The notes below the pieces were generated by a model that had not been told where the DNA came from, ran no database searches, and was given only the letters and a program-made list of their open reading frames with translations. From Ulva prolifera (taxonomy: Eukaryota; Chlorophyta; Ulvophyceae; Ulvales; Ulvaceae), in assembly GCA_023078555.1 (NCBI GenBank), contig JALAAN010000010.1, forward strand, positions 744,001-808,000: a DNA stretch of 64,000 bases, in the 5' to 3' direction. A program made the translations under genes and the position numbers. The first letter of the stretch is position 1; every line of letters begins with the position of its first letter. This document shows positions 1 to 13,211 of this stretch, piece by piece.

Positions 1-360
1 TCTCCCGCCCCTCATGCAGAAATCCCGCGCCTCACAAAAACAGGTTCCCAACCTCACGTTTGGGGCTGAATCTTTGCACATGATACTCTCTATGTCAAAG
101 GAATGTCATGTAGAAGTTTGGAGGCAATCAAGTGATAAGTCAGGGCAAGGGCTGCTATCAATGTTGAAATGGCAGCGCGCTCTCCCGCCACTCATGCAGA
201 AATCCCGCGCTTCACAAAAACAGGTTCCCAACCTCACGTTAGGGGCTGAATCTTTGCACATGATGCTCTCTATGTCAAAGGAATGTGGTCTAGAAGTTTG
301 GAGGCAATCAAGTGACAAGTCAGGGCAAGGGTTGCTATCAATGTTGAAATGGCAGCGCGC

Positions 361-539
361 TCTCCCGCCCCTCATGCAGAAATCTCGCCCTCACAAAAAC
401 AGGTTCCCAACCTCACGTTCGGGGCTGAATCTTTGCACATGATGCTCTCTATGTCAAAGGAATGTGGTGTAGAAGTTTGGAGGCAATCAAGTGATAAGTC
501 AGGGCAAGGGTTGCTATCAATGTTGAAAAGGCAGCGCGC
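361..539 (+). repeat. Type example of the 179-bp monomer class
   Basis: This monomer reads aaatctcgccctcac where the 180-bp class reads aaatcccgcgcctcac, a net loss of one base at phase 24-30. The next monomer therefore starts at 540, not 541. I counted roughly 100 monomers of this kind (including the tctcgccctcgc form, for example near 745, 3085, 3445 and 44065). Their number accounts for the array being about 104 bp shorter than 356 x 180. They often sit next to the marker monomers with gataactcagg. They shift the reading frame by one, which is why the chance open frames stop after several monomers. A third form, tctcgcacctcac, keeps 180 bp. Confidence 0.9.
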
Positions 540-813
540 TCTCCCGCCCCTCATGCAGAAATCCCGCGCCTCACAAAAACAGGTTCCCAACCTCACGTTT
601 GGGGCTGAATCTTTGCACATGATACTCTCTATGTCAAAGGAATGTCATGTAGAAGTTTGGAGGCAATCAAGTGATAAGTCAGGGCTAGGGCTGCTATCAA
701 TGTTGAAATGGCAGCACGCTCTCCCGCCACTCATGCAGAAATCTCGCCCTCGCAAAAACAGGTTCCCAACCTCACTTTAGGGGCTGAATCTTTGCACATG
801 ATGCTATCTATGT

Positions 814-1172
814 CAAATTAATGTGATGTGATGGTTTGGAGGCAATCAAGTGATAACTCAGGGCAAGGGTTGCTATCAATGTTGAAATGGCAGCGTGCTC
901 CCATGCCACTCATGCAGAATTCTCGCACCTCACCAAAACAGGTTCCCAACCTCACCTTAGGGGCTGAATCTTTGCACATGATGCTCTCTATGTCAAAGGA
1001 ATGTGGTGTAGAAGTTTGGAGGCAATCAAGTGATAAGTCAGGGCAAGGGCTCCTATCAATGTTGAAATGGCAGCGCGCTCTCCCGCCACTCATGCAGAAA
1101 TCTCGCCCTCACAAAAACAGGTTCCCAACCTCACGTTAAGGGCTGAATCTTTGCACATGATGCTATCTATGT
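814..1172 (+). repeat. 359-bp dimer (180 + 179)
   Basis: The interval between two successive caaattaatgtgatg signatures, at 814 and 1173, is exactly 359 bp. It comprises a marker monomer tail (gataactcagg), one full 180-bp class body with tctcgcacctc or its ttctcgcacctc variant, and a 179-bp class body. Unlike most dimers the first half here reads gttgctatcaatg rather than ctgctttaaatg, and the monomer carries a GAATTC site (gcagaattctc near 915). Confidence 0.8.
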
Positions 1173-1237
1173 CAAATTAATGTGATGTGAGGGTTTGGAG
1201 GCAATCAAGTGATAACTCAGGGCTAGGGCTGCTTTAA

Positions 1238-2239
1238 ATGTTGAAATGGCAGCGTGCTCCCATGCCACTCATGCAGAAATCTCGCACCTCACAAAAACAG
1301 GTTCCCAACCTCACCTTAGGGGCTGAATCTTTGCACATGATGCTCTCTATGTCAAAGGAATGTGGTGTAGAAGTTTGGAGGCAATCAAGTGATAAGTCAG
1401 GGCTAGGGCTGCTATCAATGATGAAATGGCAGCGCGCTCTCCCGCCACTCATGCAGAAATCCCGCGCCTCACAAAAACAGGTTCCCAACCTCACGTTAGG
1501 GGCTGAATCTTTGCACATGATGCTCTCTTTGTCAAAGGAATGTGGTCTAGAAATTTGGAGGCAATCAAGTGATAAGTCAGGGCTAGGGCTGCTATCAATG
1601 TTGAAATGGCAGCGTGCTCCCATGCCACTCATGCAAAAATCTCGCGCCTCACAAAAACATGTTCCCAACCTCATTTTTGAGGCTGAATCTTTGCACATGA
1701 TGCTCTCTATGTCACAGGAATGTGGTCTAGAAGTTTGGAGGCAATCAAGTGACAAGTCAGGGCAAGGGCTGCTATCAATGTTGAAATGGCAGCGCGCTCT
1801 CCCGCCACACATGCAGGAATCCCGCGCCTCACAAAAACATGTTCCCAACCTCACGTTAGGGGCTGAATCTTTGCACATGATGCTCTCTATGTCAAAGGAA
1901 TGTGGTCTAGAAGTTTGGAGGCAATCAAGTGATAAGTCAGGGCTAGGGCTGCCATCAATGTTGAAATGGCAGCGTGCTCCCATGCCACTCATGCAGAAAT
2001 CCCGCGCCTCACAAAAACATGTTCACAACATCACGTTAGGGGCTGAATCTTTGCACATGATGCTCTCTATGTCAAAGGAATGTGGTCTAGAAGTTTGGAG
2101 GCAATCAAGTGATAAGTCAGGGCTAGGGCTGCTATCAATGTTGAAATGGCAGCGTGCTCCCATGCCCCTCATGCAGAAATCTCGCCCTCACAAAAACAGG
2201 TTCCCAACCTCACGTTCGGGGCTGAATCTTTGCACATGA
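1238..2239 (+). repeat. Six-monomer dispersed block, copy 1
   Basis: Seen: this ~1-kb ordered series of monomer subtypes recurs at 32869-33870, 55330-56331 and 61620-62621. The order is atgatgaaatgg, then ctctttgtc with gaaatttgg, then catttttgagg, then ccacacatgc, then ctgccatcaatg, then ttcacaacatc. Comparing translations as a proxy, copy 1 differs from the copy at 55330 by a single residue, from gcaggaatcc instead of gcagaaatcc near 1815. The order of subtypes, not just monomer similarity, is shared, so these copies descend from one block. Confidence 0.85.
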
Positions 2240-3150
2240 TGCTCTCTATGTCAAAGGAATGTGGTGTAGAAATTTGGAGGCAATCAAGTGATAAGTCAGG
2301 GCTAGGGCTGCTATCAATGTTGAAATGGCAGCGTGCTCCCATGCCCCTCATGCAGAAATCCCGCGCCTCACAAAAACATGTTCCCAACCTCACGTTAGGG
2401 GCTGAATCTTTGCACATGATGCTCTCTATGTCAAAGGAATGTGGTGTAGAAGTTTGGAGGCCATCAAGTGACAAGTCAGGGCAAGGGCTGCTATCAATGT
2501 TGAAATGGCAGCGCGCTCTCCCGCCACTCATGCAGAAATCCCGCGCTTCACAAAAACAGGTTCCCAACCTCACGTTAGGGGCTGAATCTTTGCACATGAT
2601 ACTCTCTATGTCACAGGAATGTGGTCTAGAAGTTTGGAGGCAATCAAGTGATAAGTCAGGGCTAGGGCTGCTATCAATGTTGAAAAGGCAGCGCGCTCTC
2701 CCGCCCCTCATGCAGAAATCCCGCGCCTCACAAAAACAGGTTCCCAACCTCACGTTAGGGGCTGAATCTTTGCACATGATACTCTCTATGTCACAGGAAT
2801 GTGGTCTAGAAGTTTGGAGGCAATCAAGTGATAAGTCAGGGCAAGGGTTGCTATCAATGTTGAAAAGGCAGCGCGCTCTCCCGCCCCTCATGCAGAAATC
2901 CCGCGCCTCACAAAAACAGGTTCCCAACCTCACGTTTGGGGCTGAATCTTTGCACATGATACTCTCTATGTCAAAGGAATGTCATGTAGAAGTTTGGAGG
3001 CAATCAAGTGATAAGTCAGGGCTAGGGCTGCTATCAATGTTGAAATGGCAGCACGCTCTCCCGCCACTCATGCAGAAATCTCGCCCTCGCAAAAACAGGT
3101 TCCCAACCTCACTTTAGGGGCTGAATCTTTGCACATGATGCTATCTATGT

Positions 3151-3868
3151 CAAATTAATGTGATGTGATGGTTTGGAGGCAATCAAGTGATAACTCAGGG
3201 CAAGGGTTGCTATCAATGTTGAAATGGCAGCGTGCTCCCATGCCACTCATGCAGAATTCTCGCACCTCACCAAAACAGGTTCCCAACCTCACCTTAGGGG
3301 CTGAATCTTTGCACATGATGCTCTCTATGTCAAAGGAATGTGGTGTAGAAGTTTGGAGGCAATCAAGTGATAAGTCAGGGCTAGGGCTGCTATCAATGTT
3401 GAAATGGCAGCACGCTCTCCCGCCACTCATGCAGAAATCTCGCCCTCGCAAAAACAGGTTCCCAACCTCACGTTAGGGGCTGAATCTTTGCACATGATGC
3501 TATCTATGTCAAATTAATGTGATGTGAGGGTTTGGAGGCAATCAAGTGATAACTCAGGGCTAGGGCTGCTTTAAATGTTGAAATGGCAGCGTGCTCCCAA
3601 GCCACTCATGCAGAAATCTCGCACCTCACAAAAACAGGTTCCCATCCTCACCTTAGGGGCTGAATCTTTGCACATGATGCTCTCTATGTCAAAGGAATGT
3701 GGTGTAGAAGTTTGGAGGCAATCAAGTGATAAGTCAGGGCTAGGGCTGCTATCAATGTTGAAATGGCAGCACGCTCTCCCGCCACTCATGCAGAAATCTC
3801 GCCCTCGCAAAAACAGGTTCCCAACCTCACGTTAGGGGCTGAATCTTTGCACATGACGCTATCTATGT
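3151..3868 (+). repeat. Two tandem 359-bp dimers
   Basis: The caaattaatgtgatg signature begins at 3151, 3510 and 3869, giving two consecutive 359-bp periods. Each dimer pairs a 180-bp monomer (gataactcagg upstream, tctcgcacctc) with a 179-bp monomer carrying gcagcacgctctc and tctcgccctcgc. The second dimer has private variants ccaagccactc and gttcccatcctc that reappear in the dimers near 41160, 44575, 45650 and 47985, which links these sites by descent. Confidence 0.85.
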
Positions 3869-6469
3869 CAAATTAATGTGATGTGAGGGTTTGGAGGCAA
3901 TCAAGTGATAACTCAGGGCTAGGGCTGCTTTAAATGTTGAAATGGCAGCGTGCTCCCATGCCACTCATGCAGAAATCTCGCACCTCACAAAAACAGGTTC
4001 CCAACCTCACCTTAGGGGCTGAATCTTTGCACATGATGCTCTCTATGTCAAAGGAATGTGGTGTAGAAGTTTGGAGGCAATCAAGTGATAAGTCAGGGCT
4101 AGGGCTGCTATCAATGTTGAAATGGCAGCGCGCTCTCCCGCCACTCATGCAGAAATCCCGCGCCTCACAAAAACATGTTCCCAACCTCACGTTAGGGGCT
4201 GAATCTTTGCACATGATGCTCTCTATGTCACAGGAATGTGGTCTAGAAGTTTGGAGGCAATCAAGTGATAAGTCAGGGCAAGGGCTGCTATCAATGTTGA
4301 AATGGCAGCGCGCTCTCCCGCCACTCATGCAGAAATCCCGCGCCTCACAAAAACATGTTCCCAACCTCACGTTAGGGGCTGAATCTTTGCACATGATGCT
4401 CTCTATGTCAAAGGAATGTGGTCTAGAAGTTTGGAGGCAATCAAGTGATAAGTCAGGGCAAGGGCTGCTATCAATGTTGAAATGGCAGCGCGCTCTCCCG
4501 CCACTCATGCAGAAATCCCGCGCTTCACAAAAACAGGTTCCCAACCTCACGTTAGGGGCTGAATCTTTGCACATGATACTCTCTATGTCACAGGAATGTG
4601 GTCTAGAAGTTTGGAGGCAATCAAGTGATAAGTCAGGGCTAGGGCTGCTATCAATGTTGAAATGGCAGCGTGCTCCCATGCCCCTCATGCAGAAATCTCG
4701 CCCTCACAAAAACAGGTTCCCAACCTCACGTTAGGGGCTGAATCTTTGCACATGATGCTCTCTATGTCAAAGGAATGTGGTGTAGAAGTTTGGAGGCAAT
4801 CAAGTGATAAGTCAGGGCTAGGGCTGCTATCAATGTTGAAATGGCAGCGTGCTCCCATGCCCCTCATGCAGAAATCTCGCCCTCACAAAAACAGGTTCCC
4901 AACCTCACGTTAGGGGCTGAATCTTTGCACATGATGCTCTCTATGTCAAAGGAATGTGGTGTAGAATTTGGAGGCAATCAAGTGATAAGTCAGGGCTAGG
5001 GCTGCTATCAATGTTGAAATGGCAGCGTGCTCCCATGCCCCTCATGCAGAAATCCCGCGCCTCACAAAAACATGTTCCCAACCTCACGTTAGGGGCTGAA
5101 TCTTTGCACATGATGCTCTCTATGTCAAAGGAATGTGGTGTAGAAGTTTGGAGGCAATCAAGTGACTAAGTCAGGGCTAGGGCTGCTATCAATGTTGAAA
5201 TGGCAGCGCGCTCTCCCGCCACTCATGCAGAAATCCCGCGCCTCACAAAAACAGGTTCCCAACCTCACGTTAGGGGCTGAATCTTTGCACATGATGCTCT
5301 CTATGTCAAAGGAATGTGGTCTAGAAGTTTGGAGGCAATCAAGTGATAAGTCAGGGCTAGGGCTGCTATCAATGTTGAAATGGCAGCGCGCTCTCCCGCC
5401 CCTCATGCAGAAATCCCGCGCCTCACAAAAACAGGTTCCCAACCTCACGTTAGGGGCTGAATCTTTGCACATGATACTCTCTATGTCACAGGAATGTGGT
5501 CTAGAAGTTTGGAGGCAATCAAGTGATAAGTCAGGGCAAGGGCTGCTATCAATGTTGAAATGGCAGCGCGCTCTCCCGCCACTCATGCAGAAATCCCGCG
5601 CCTCACAAAAACAGGTTCCCAACCTCACGTTAGGGGCTGAATCTTTGCACATGATGCTCTCTATGTCAAAGGAATGTGGTCTAGAAGTTTGGAGGCAATC
5701 AAGTGATAAGTCAGGGCAAGGGCTGCTATCAATGTTGAAATGGCAGCGCGCTCTCCCGCCACTCATGCAGAAATCCCGCGCCTCACAAAAACAGGTTCCC
5801 AACCTCACGTTAGGGGCTGAATCTTTGCACATGATGCTCTCTATGTCACAGGAATGTGGTCTAGAAGTTTGGAGGCAATCAAGTGATAAGTCAGGGCTAA
5901 GGGCTGCTATCAATGTTGAAATGGCAGCGCGCTCTCCCGCCACTCATGCAGAAATCTCGCCCTCACAAAAACAGGTTCCCAACCTCACGTTAAGGGGCTG
6001 AATCTTTGCACATGATGCTCTCTATGTCAAAGTAATGTGATGTAGAGGTTTGGAGGCAATCAAGTGATAACTCAGGGCTAGGGCTGCTATCAATGTTGAA
6101 ATGGCAGCGTGCTCCCATGCCACTCATGCAGAAATCTCGCACCTCACAAAAACAGGTTCCCAACCTCACCTTAGGGGCTGAATCTTTGCACATGATGCTC
6201 TCTATGTCAAAGGAATGTGGTGTAGAAGTTTGGAGGCAATCAAGTGATAAGTCAGGGCTAGGGCTGCTATCAATGATTGAAATGGCAGCGCGCTCTCCCG
6301 CCACTCATGCAGAAATCCCGCGCCTCACAAAAACAGGTTCCCAACCTCACGTTAGGGGCTGAATCTTTGCACATGATGCTCTCTATGTCAAAGGAATGTG
6401 GTCTAGAAGTTTGGAGGCAATCAAGTGATAAGTCAGGGCTAGGGCTGCTATCAATGTTGAAATGGCAGC
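3869..6469 (+). repeat. Mosaic of monomer subtypes, no clear higher-order period
   Basis: About 14 monomers in the standard orientation. A one-base insertion at about 5165 (agtgactaagtc), a one-base loss near 4966 (gtagaatttgg) and an extra a at about 5899 (gggctaagggctg) break the reading frame. A marker monomer of rare intermediate form, caaagtaatgtgatgtagag, sits at about 6029; the only other copy of this exact form that I saw is near 38560. Confidence 0.7.
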
Positions 6470-6960
6470 GCGCTCTCCGCCCCTCATGCAGAAATCCCCG
6501 CCTCACAAAAAACAGGTTCCCAACCTCACGTTAGGGGCTGAATCTTTGCACATGATACTCTCTATGTCACAGGAATGTGGTCTAGAAGTTTGGGAGGCAT
6601 CAAGTGATAAGTCAGGGCAAGGGCTCCTATCAATGTTGAAATGGCAGCGCGCGCTTCCCGCCACTCATGCAGAAATCTCGCCCTCACAAAAACAGGTTCC
6701 CAACCTCACGTTGGGGCTGAATCTTTGCACATGATGCTCTCTATGTCAACGGAATGTGGTCTAGAAGTTGGAGGCAATCAAGTGACAAGTCAGGGCAAGG
6801 TGCTATCAATGTTGAATGGCAGCGCGCTCTCCCGCCCCTCATGCAGAAATCTCGCCCTCACAAAACAGGTTCCCAACCTCACGTTCGGGGCTGAATCTTT
6901 GCACATGATGCTATCTATGTCAATTAATGTGATGTGAGGGTTTGGAGGCATCAAGTGATA
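6470..6960 (+). repeat. Satellite segment dense in single-base indels (patch 1)
   Basis: Seen: about eleven one- or two-base insertions or deletions in under 500 bp, while flanking kilobases have almost none. Examples are ctctccgcccc (~6475), aatccccgcctcac (~6493), tttgggaggcatc (~6590), gcgcgcgcttccc (~6647), cacgttggggctg (~6707), agaagttggagg (~6766), gggcaaggtgc (~6793), gttgaatggc (~6812), ctcacaaaacagg (~6859), gtcaattaatg (~6920) and ggaggcatcaag (~6945). Most change the length of a short homopolymer run. That pattern fits an under-polished long-read consensus or an assembly join better than ordinary decay, which would also leave many substitutions. True degeneration cannot be excluded from sequence alone. 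Confidence 0.75.
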
Positions 6961-8177
6961 ACTCAGGGCTAGGGCTGCTTTAAATGTTGAAATGGCAGCG
7001 TGCTCCCATGCCACTCATGCAGAAATCTCGCACCTCACAAAAACAGGTTCCCAACCTCACCTTAGGGGCTGAATCTTTGCACATGATGCTCTCTATGTCA
7101 AAGGAATGTGGTGTAGAAGTTTGGAGGCAATCAAGTGATAAGTCAGGGCTAGGGCTGCTATCAATGTTGAAATGGCAGCGTGCTCCCATGCCACTCATGC
7201 AGAAATCCCGCGCCTCACAAAAACATGTTCCCAACCTCACGTTAGGGGCTGAATCTTTGCACATGATGCTCTCTATGTCAAAGGAATGTGGTGTAAAGTT
7301 TGGAGGCAATCAAGTGATAAGTCAGGGCTAGGGCTGCTATCAATGTTGAAATGGCAGCGCGCTCTCCCGCCACTCATGCAGAAATCCCGCGCCTCACAAA
7401 AACAGGTTCCCAACCTCACGTTAGGGGCTGAATCTTTGCACATGATGCTCTCTTTGTCAAAGGAATGTGGTCTAGAAGTTTGGAGGCAATCAAGTGATAA
7501 GTCAGGGCAAGGGCTGCTATCAATGTTGAAAAGGCAGCGCGCTCTCCCGCCCCTCATGCAGAAATCCCGCGCCTCACAAAAACAGGTTCCCAACCTCACG
7601 TTAGGGGCTGAATCTTTGCACATGATGCTCTCTATGTCAAAGGAATGTGGTCTAGAAGTTTGGAGGCAATCAAGTGACAAGTCAGGGCAAGGGCTGCTAT
7701 CAATGTTGAAATGGCAGCGCGCTCTCCCGCCACTCATGCAGAAATCCCGCGCCTCACAAAAACAGGTTCCCAACCTCACGTTAGGGGCTGAATCTTTGCA
7801 CATGATACTCTCTATGTCACAGGAATGTGGTCTAGAAGTTTGGAGGCAATCAAGTGATAAGTCAGGGCAAGGGCTCCTATCAATGTTGAAATGGCAGCGC
7901 GCTCTCCCGCCACTCATGCAGAAATCTCGCCCTCACAAAAACAGGTTCCCAACCTCACGTTAAGGGCTGAATCTTTGCACATGATGCTATCTATGTCAAA
8001 TGAATGTGAGTGTAGAGGTTTGGAGGCAATCAAGTGATAAGTCAGGGCTAGGGCTGCTATCAATGTTGAAATGGCAGCGTGCTCCCATGCCACTCATGCA
8101 GAAATCTCGCACCTCACAAAAACAGGTTCCCAACCTCACGTTAGGGGCTGAATCTTTGCACATGATGCTCTCTATGT
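6961..8177 (+). repeat. Transitional monomers between patch 1 and the 32-34-monomer HOR domain
   Basis: About seven monomers of mixed subtype. A one-base loss at about 7293 (gtgtaaagtttgg) and an unusual marker monomer with caaatgaatgtgagtgtag at about 7998 occur here. The latter looks intermediate between the ordinary form (caaaggaatgtgg) and the marker form (caaattaatgtgatg). No unique sequence is present. Confidence 0.65.
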
Positions 8178-11100
8178 CAAAGGAATGTGGTGTAGAAGTT
8201 TGGAGGCAATCAAGTGATAAGTCAGGGCTAGGGCTGCTATCAATGATTGAAATGGCAGCGCGCTCTCCCGCCACTCATGCAGAAATCCCGCGCCTCACAA
8301 AAACAGGTTCCCAACCTCACGTTAGGGGCTGAATCTTTGCACATGATGCTCTCTATGTCAAAGGAATGTGGTCTAGAAGTTTGGAGGCAATCAAGTGATA
8401 AGTCAGGGCTAGGGCTGCTATCAATGTTGAAATGGCAGCGTGCTCCCATGCCACTCATGCAGAAATCCCGCGCCTCACAAAAACAGGTTCCCAACATCAC
8501 GTTAGGGGCTGAATCTTTGCACATGATGCTCTCTATGTCAAAGGAATGTGGTCTAGAAGTTTGGAGGCAATCAAGTGATAAGTCAGGGCTAGGGCTGCTA
8601 TCAATGTTGAAATGGCAGCGTGCTCCCATGCCCCTCATGCAGAAATCTCGCCCTCACAAAAACAGGTTCCCAACCTCACGTTAGGGGCTGAATCTTTGCA
8701 CATGATGCTCTCTTATGTCAAAGGAATGTGGTCTAGAAGTTTGGAGGCAATCAAGTGATAAGTCAGGGCTAGGGCTGCTATCAATGTTGAAATGGCAGCG
8801 TGCTCCCATGCCACTCATGCAAAAATCTCGCGCCTCACAAAAACATGTTCCCAACCTCACTTTTGGGGCTGAATCTTTGCACATGATGCTCTCTATGTCA
8901 CAGGAATGTGGTCTAGAAGTTTGGAGGCAATCAAGTGACAAGTCAGGGCAAGGGCTGCTATCAATGTTGAAATGGCAGCGCGCTCTCCCGCCACACATGC
9001 AGAAATCCCGCGCCTCACAAAAACATGTTCCCAACCTCACGTTAGGGGCTGAATCTTTGCACATGATGCTCTCTATGTCAAAGGAATGTGGTCTAGAAGT
9101 TTGGAGGCAATCAAGTGATAAGTCAGGGCTAGGGCTGCCATCAATGTTGAAATGGCAGCGTGCTCCCATGCCACTCATGCAGAAATCCCGCGCCTCACAA
9201 AAACATGTTCACAACATCACGTTAGGGGCTGAATCTTTGCACATGATGCTCTCTATGTCAAAGGAATGTGGTCTAGAAGTTTGGAGGCAATCAAGTGATA
9301 AGTCAGGGCTAGGGCTGCTATCAATGTTGAAATGGCAGCGTGCTCCCATGCCCCTCATGCAGAAATCTCGCCCTCACAAAAACAGGTTCCCAACCTCACG
9401 TTAGGGGCTGAATCTTTGCACATGATGCTCTCTATGTCAAAGGAATGTGGTGTAGAAGTTTGGAGGCAATCAAGTGATAAGTCAGGGCTAGGGCTGCTAT
9501 CAATGTTGAAATGGCAGCGTGCTCCCATGCCCCTCATGCAGAAATCCCGCGCCTCACAAAAACATGTTCCCAACCTCACGTTAGGGGCTGAATCTTTGCA
9601 CATGATGCTCTCTATGTCAAAGGAATGTGGTGTAGAAGTTTGGAGGCCATCAAGTGACAAGTCAGGGCAAGGGCTGCTATCAATGTTGAAATGGCAGCGC
9701 GCTCTCCCGCCACTCATGCAGAAATCCCGCGCTTCACAAAAACAGGTTCCCAACCTCACGTTAGGGGCTGAATCTTTGCACATGATACTCTCTATGTCAC
9801 AGGAATGTGGTCTAGAAGTTTGGAGGCAATCAAGTGATAAGTCAGGGCTAGGGCTGCTATCAATGTTGAAAAGGCAGCGCGCTCTCCCGCCCCTCATGCA
9901 GAAATCCCGCGCCTCACAAAAACAGGTTCCCAACCTCACGTTAGGGGCTGAATCTTTGCACATGATACTCTCTATGTCACAGGAATGTGGTCTAGAAGTT
10001 TGGAGGCAATCAAGTGATAAGTCAGGGCAAGGGCTCCTATCAATGTTGAAATGGCAGCGCGCTCTCCCGCCACTCATGCAGAAATCTCGCCCTCACAAAA
10101 ACAGGTTCCCAACCTCACGTTAGGGGCTGAATCTTTGCACATGATGCTCTCTATGTCAACGGAATGTGGTCTAGAAGTTTGGAGGCAATCAAGTGACAAG
10201 TCAGGGCAAGGGTTGCTATCAATGTTGAAATGGCAGCGCGCTCTCCCGCCCCTCATGCAGAAATCTCGCCCTCACAAAAACAGGTTCCCAACCTCACGTT
10301 CGGGGCTGAATCTTTGCACATGATGCTCTCTATGTCAAAGGAATGTGGTGTAGAAGTTTGGAGGCAATCAAGTGATAAGTCAGGGCTAGGGCTGCTATCA
10401 ATGTTGAAATGGCAGCGTGCTCCCATGCCACTCATGCAAAAATCTCGCGCCTCACAAAAACATGTTCCCAACCTCATTTTGAGGCTGAATCTTTGCACAT
10501 GATGCTCTCTATGTCACAGGAATGTGGTCTAGAAGTTTGGAGGCAATCAAGTGATAAGTCAGGGCAAGGGCTCCTATCAATGTTGAAATGGCAGCGCGCT
10601 CTCCCGCCACTCATGCAGAAATCTCGCCCTCACAAAAACAGGTTCCCAACCTCACGTTAAGGGCTGAATCTTTGCACATGATGCTATCTATGTATAATTA
10701 ATGTGATGTGAGGGTTTGGAGGCAATCAAGTGATAACTCAGGGCTAGGGCTGCTTTAAATGTTGAAATGGCAGCGTGCTCCCATGCCACTCATGCAGAAA
10801 TCTCGCACCTCACAAAAACAGGTTCCCAACCTCACCTTAGGGGCTGAATCTTTGCACATGATGCTCTCTATGTCAAAGGAATGTGGTGTAGAAGTTTGGA
10901 GGCAATCAAGTGATAAGTCAGGGCTAGGGCTGCTATCAATGATGAAATGGCAGCGCGCTCTCCCGCCACTCATGCAGAAATCCCGCGCCTCACAAAAACA
11001 GGTTCCCAACCTCACGTTAGGGGCTGAATCTTTGCACATGATGCTCTCTTTGTCAAAGGAATGTGGTCTAGAAATTTGGAGGCAATCAAGTGATAAGTCA

Positions 11101-13211
11101 GGGCTAGGGCTGCTATCAATGTTGAAATGGCAGCGTGCTCCCATGCCACTCATGCAAAAATCTCGCGCCTCACAAAAACATGTTCCCAACCTCATTTTTG
11201 AGGCTGAATCTTTGCACATGATGCTCTCTATGTCAAAGGAATGTGGTGTAGAAGTTTGGAGGCAATCAAGTGATAAGTCAGGGCTAGGGCTGCTATCAAT
11301 GTTGAAATGGCAGCGCGCTCTCCCGCCACTCATGCAGAAATCCCGCGCCTCACAAAAACAGGTTCCCAACCTCACGTTAGGGGCTGAATCTTTGCACATG
11401 ATGCTCTCTATGTCAAAGGAATGTGGTCTAGAAGTTTGGAGGCAATCAAGTGACAAGTCAGGGCAAGGGCTGCTATCAATGTTGAAATGGCAGCGCGCTC
11501 TCCCGCCACTCATGCAGAAATCCCGCGCTTCACAAAAACAGGTTCCCAACCTCACGTTAGGGGCTGAATCTTTGCACATGATACTCTCTATGTCACAGGA
11601 ATGTGGTCTAGAAGTTTGGAGGCAATCAAGTGATAAGTCAGGGCAAGGGCTCCTATCAATGTTGAAATGGCAGCGCGCTCTCCCGCCACTCAGGCAGAAA
11701 TCTCGCCCTCACAAAAACAGGTTCCCAACCTCACGTTAAGGGCTGAATCTTTGCACATGATGCTATCTATGTCAAATTAATGTGATGTGAGGGTTTGGAG
11801 GCAATCAAGTGATAACTCAGGGCTAGGGCTGCTTTAAATGTTGAAATGGCAGCGTGCTCCCATGCCACTCATGCAGAAATCTCGCACCTCACAAAAACAG
11901 GTTCCCAACCTCACCTTAGGGGCTGAATCTTTGCACATGATGCTCTCTATGTCAAAGGAATGTGGTGTAGAAGTTTGGAGGCAATCAAGTGATAAGTCAG
12001 GGCTAGGGCTGCTATCAATGATGAAATGGCAGCGCGCTCTCCCGCCACTCATGCAGAAATCCCGCGCCTCACAAAAACAGGTTCCCAACCTCACGTTAGG
12101 GGCTGAATCTTTGCACATGATGCTCTCTTTGTCAAAGGAATGTGGTCTAGAAATTTGGAGGCAATCAAGTGATAAGTCAGGGCTAGGGCTGCTATCAATG
12201 TTGAAATGGCAGCGCGCTCTCCCGCCACACATGCAGAAATCCCGCGCCTCACAAAAACATGTTCCCAACCTCACGTTAGGGGCTGAATCTTTGCACATGA
12301 TGCTCTCTATGTCAAAGGAATGTGGTGTAGAAGTTTGGAGGCAATCAAGTGATAAGTCAGGGCTAGGGCTGCCATCAATGTTGAAATGGCAGCGTGCTCC
12401 CATGCCACTCATGCAGAAATCCCGCGCCTCACAAAAACATGTTCCCAACATCACGTTAGGGGCTGAATCTTTGCACATGATGCTCTCTATGTCAAAGGAA
12501 TGTGGTGTAAAAGTTTGGAGGCAATCAAGTGATAAGTCAGGGCTAGGGCTGCTATCAATGTTGAAATGGCAGCGCGCTCTCCCGCCACTCATGCAGAAAT
12601 CCCGCGCCTCACAAAAACAGGTTCCCAACCTCACGTTAGGGGCTGAATCTTTGCACATGATGCTCTCTTTGTCAAAGGAATGTGTTCTAGAAGTTTGGAG
12701 GCAATCAAGTGATAAGTCAGGGCAAGGGTTGCTATCAATGTTGAAAAGGCAGCGCGCTCTCCCGCCCCTCATGCAGAAATCCCGCGCCTCACAAAAACAG
12801 GTTCCCAACCTCACGTTAGGTGCTGAATCTTTGCACATGATGCTCTCTATGTCAAAGGAATGTGGTCTAGAAGTTTGGAGGCAATCAAGTGACAAGTCAG
12901 GGCAAGGGCTGCTATCAATGTTGAAATGGCAGCGAGTTCTCCCGCCACTCATGCAGAAATCCCGCGCTTCACAAAAACAGGTTCCCAACCTCACGTTAGG
13001 GGCTGAATCTTTGCACATGATACTCTCTATGTCACAGGAATGTGGTCTAGAAGTTTGGAGGCAATCAAGTGATAAGTCAGGGCAAGGGCTCCTATCAATG
13101 TTGAAATGGCAGCGCGCTCTCCCGCCACTCATGCAGAAATCTCGCCCTCACAAAAACAGGTTCCCAACCTCACGTTAAGGGCTGAATCTTTGCACATGAT
13201 GCTCTCTATGT
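8178..13211 (+). repeat. HOR copy Z (~28 monomers)
   Basis: Subtype order from about 8.7 kb matches the later copy A at an offset of 7550 bp through about 10.7 kb, for example 9332-10123 with 16882-17673 and 10051 with 17601. It then matches at 7371 bp after one monomer difference (11834 with 19205). It carries the copy-specific marker tgtataatt at 10691 and the ctcaggcag variant near 11690. The left boundary is approximate because the first few monomers only partly match copy A (atgattgaaatgg near 8255 instead of atgatgaaatgg). Confidence 0.7.

Noticed and set aside
11834..13178. Overlapping 432- and 446-residue open frames on opposite strands
   Set aside because: The same artefact of a monomer length divisible by three; I therefore annotate no coding sequence anywhere in the window.
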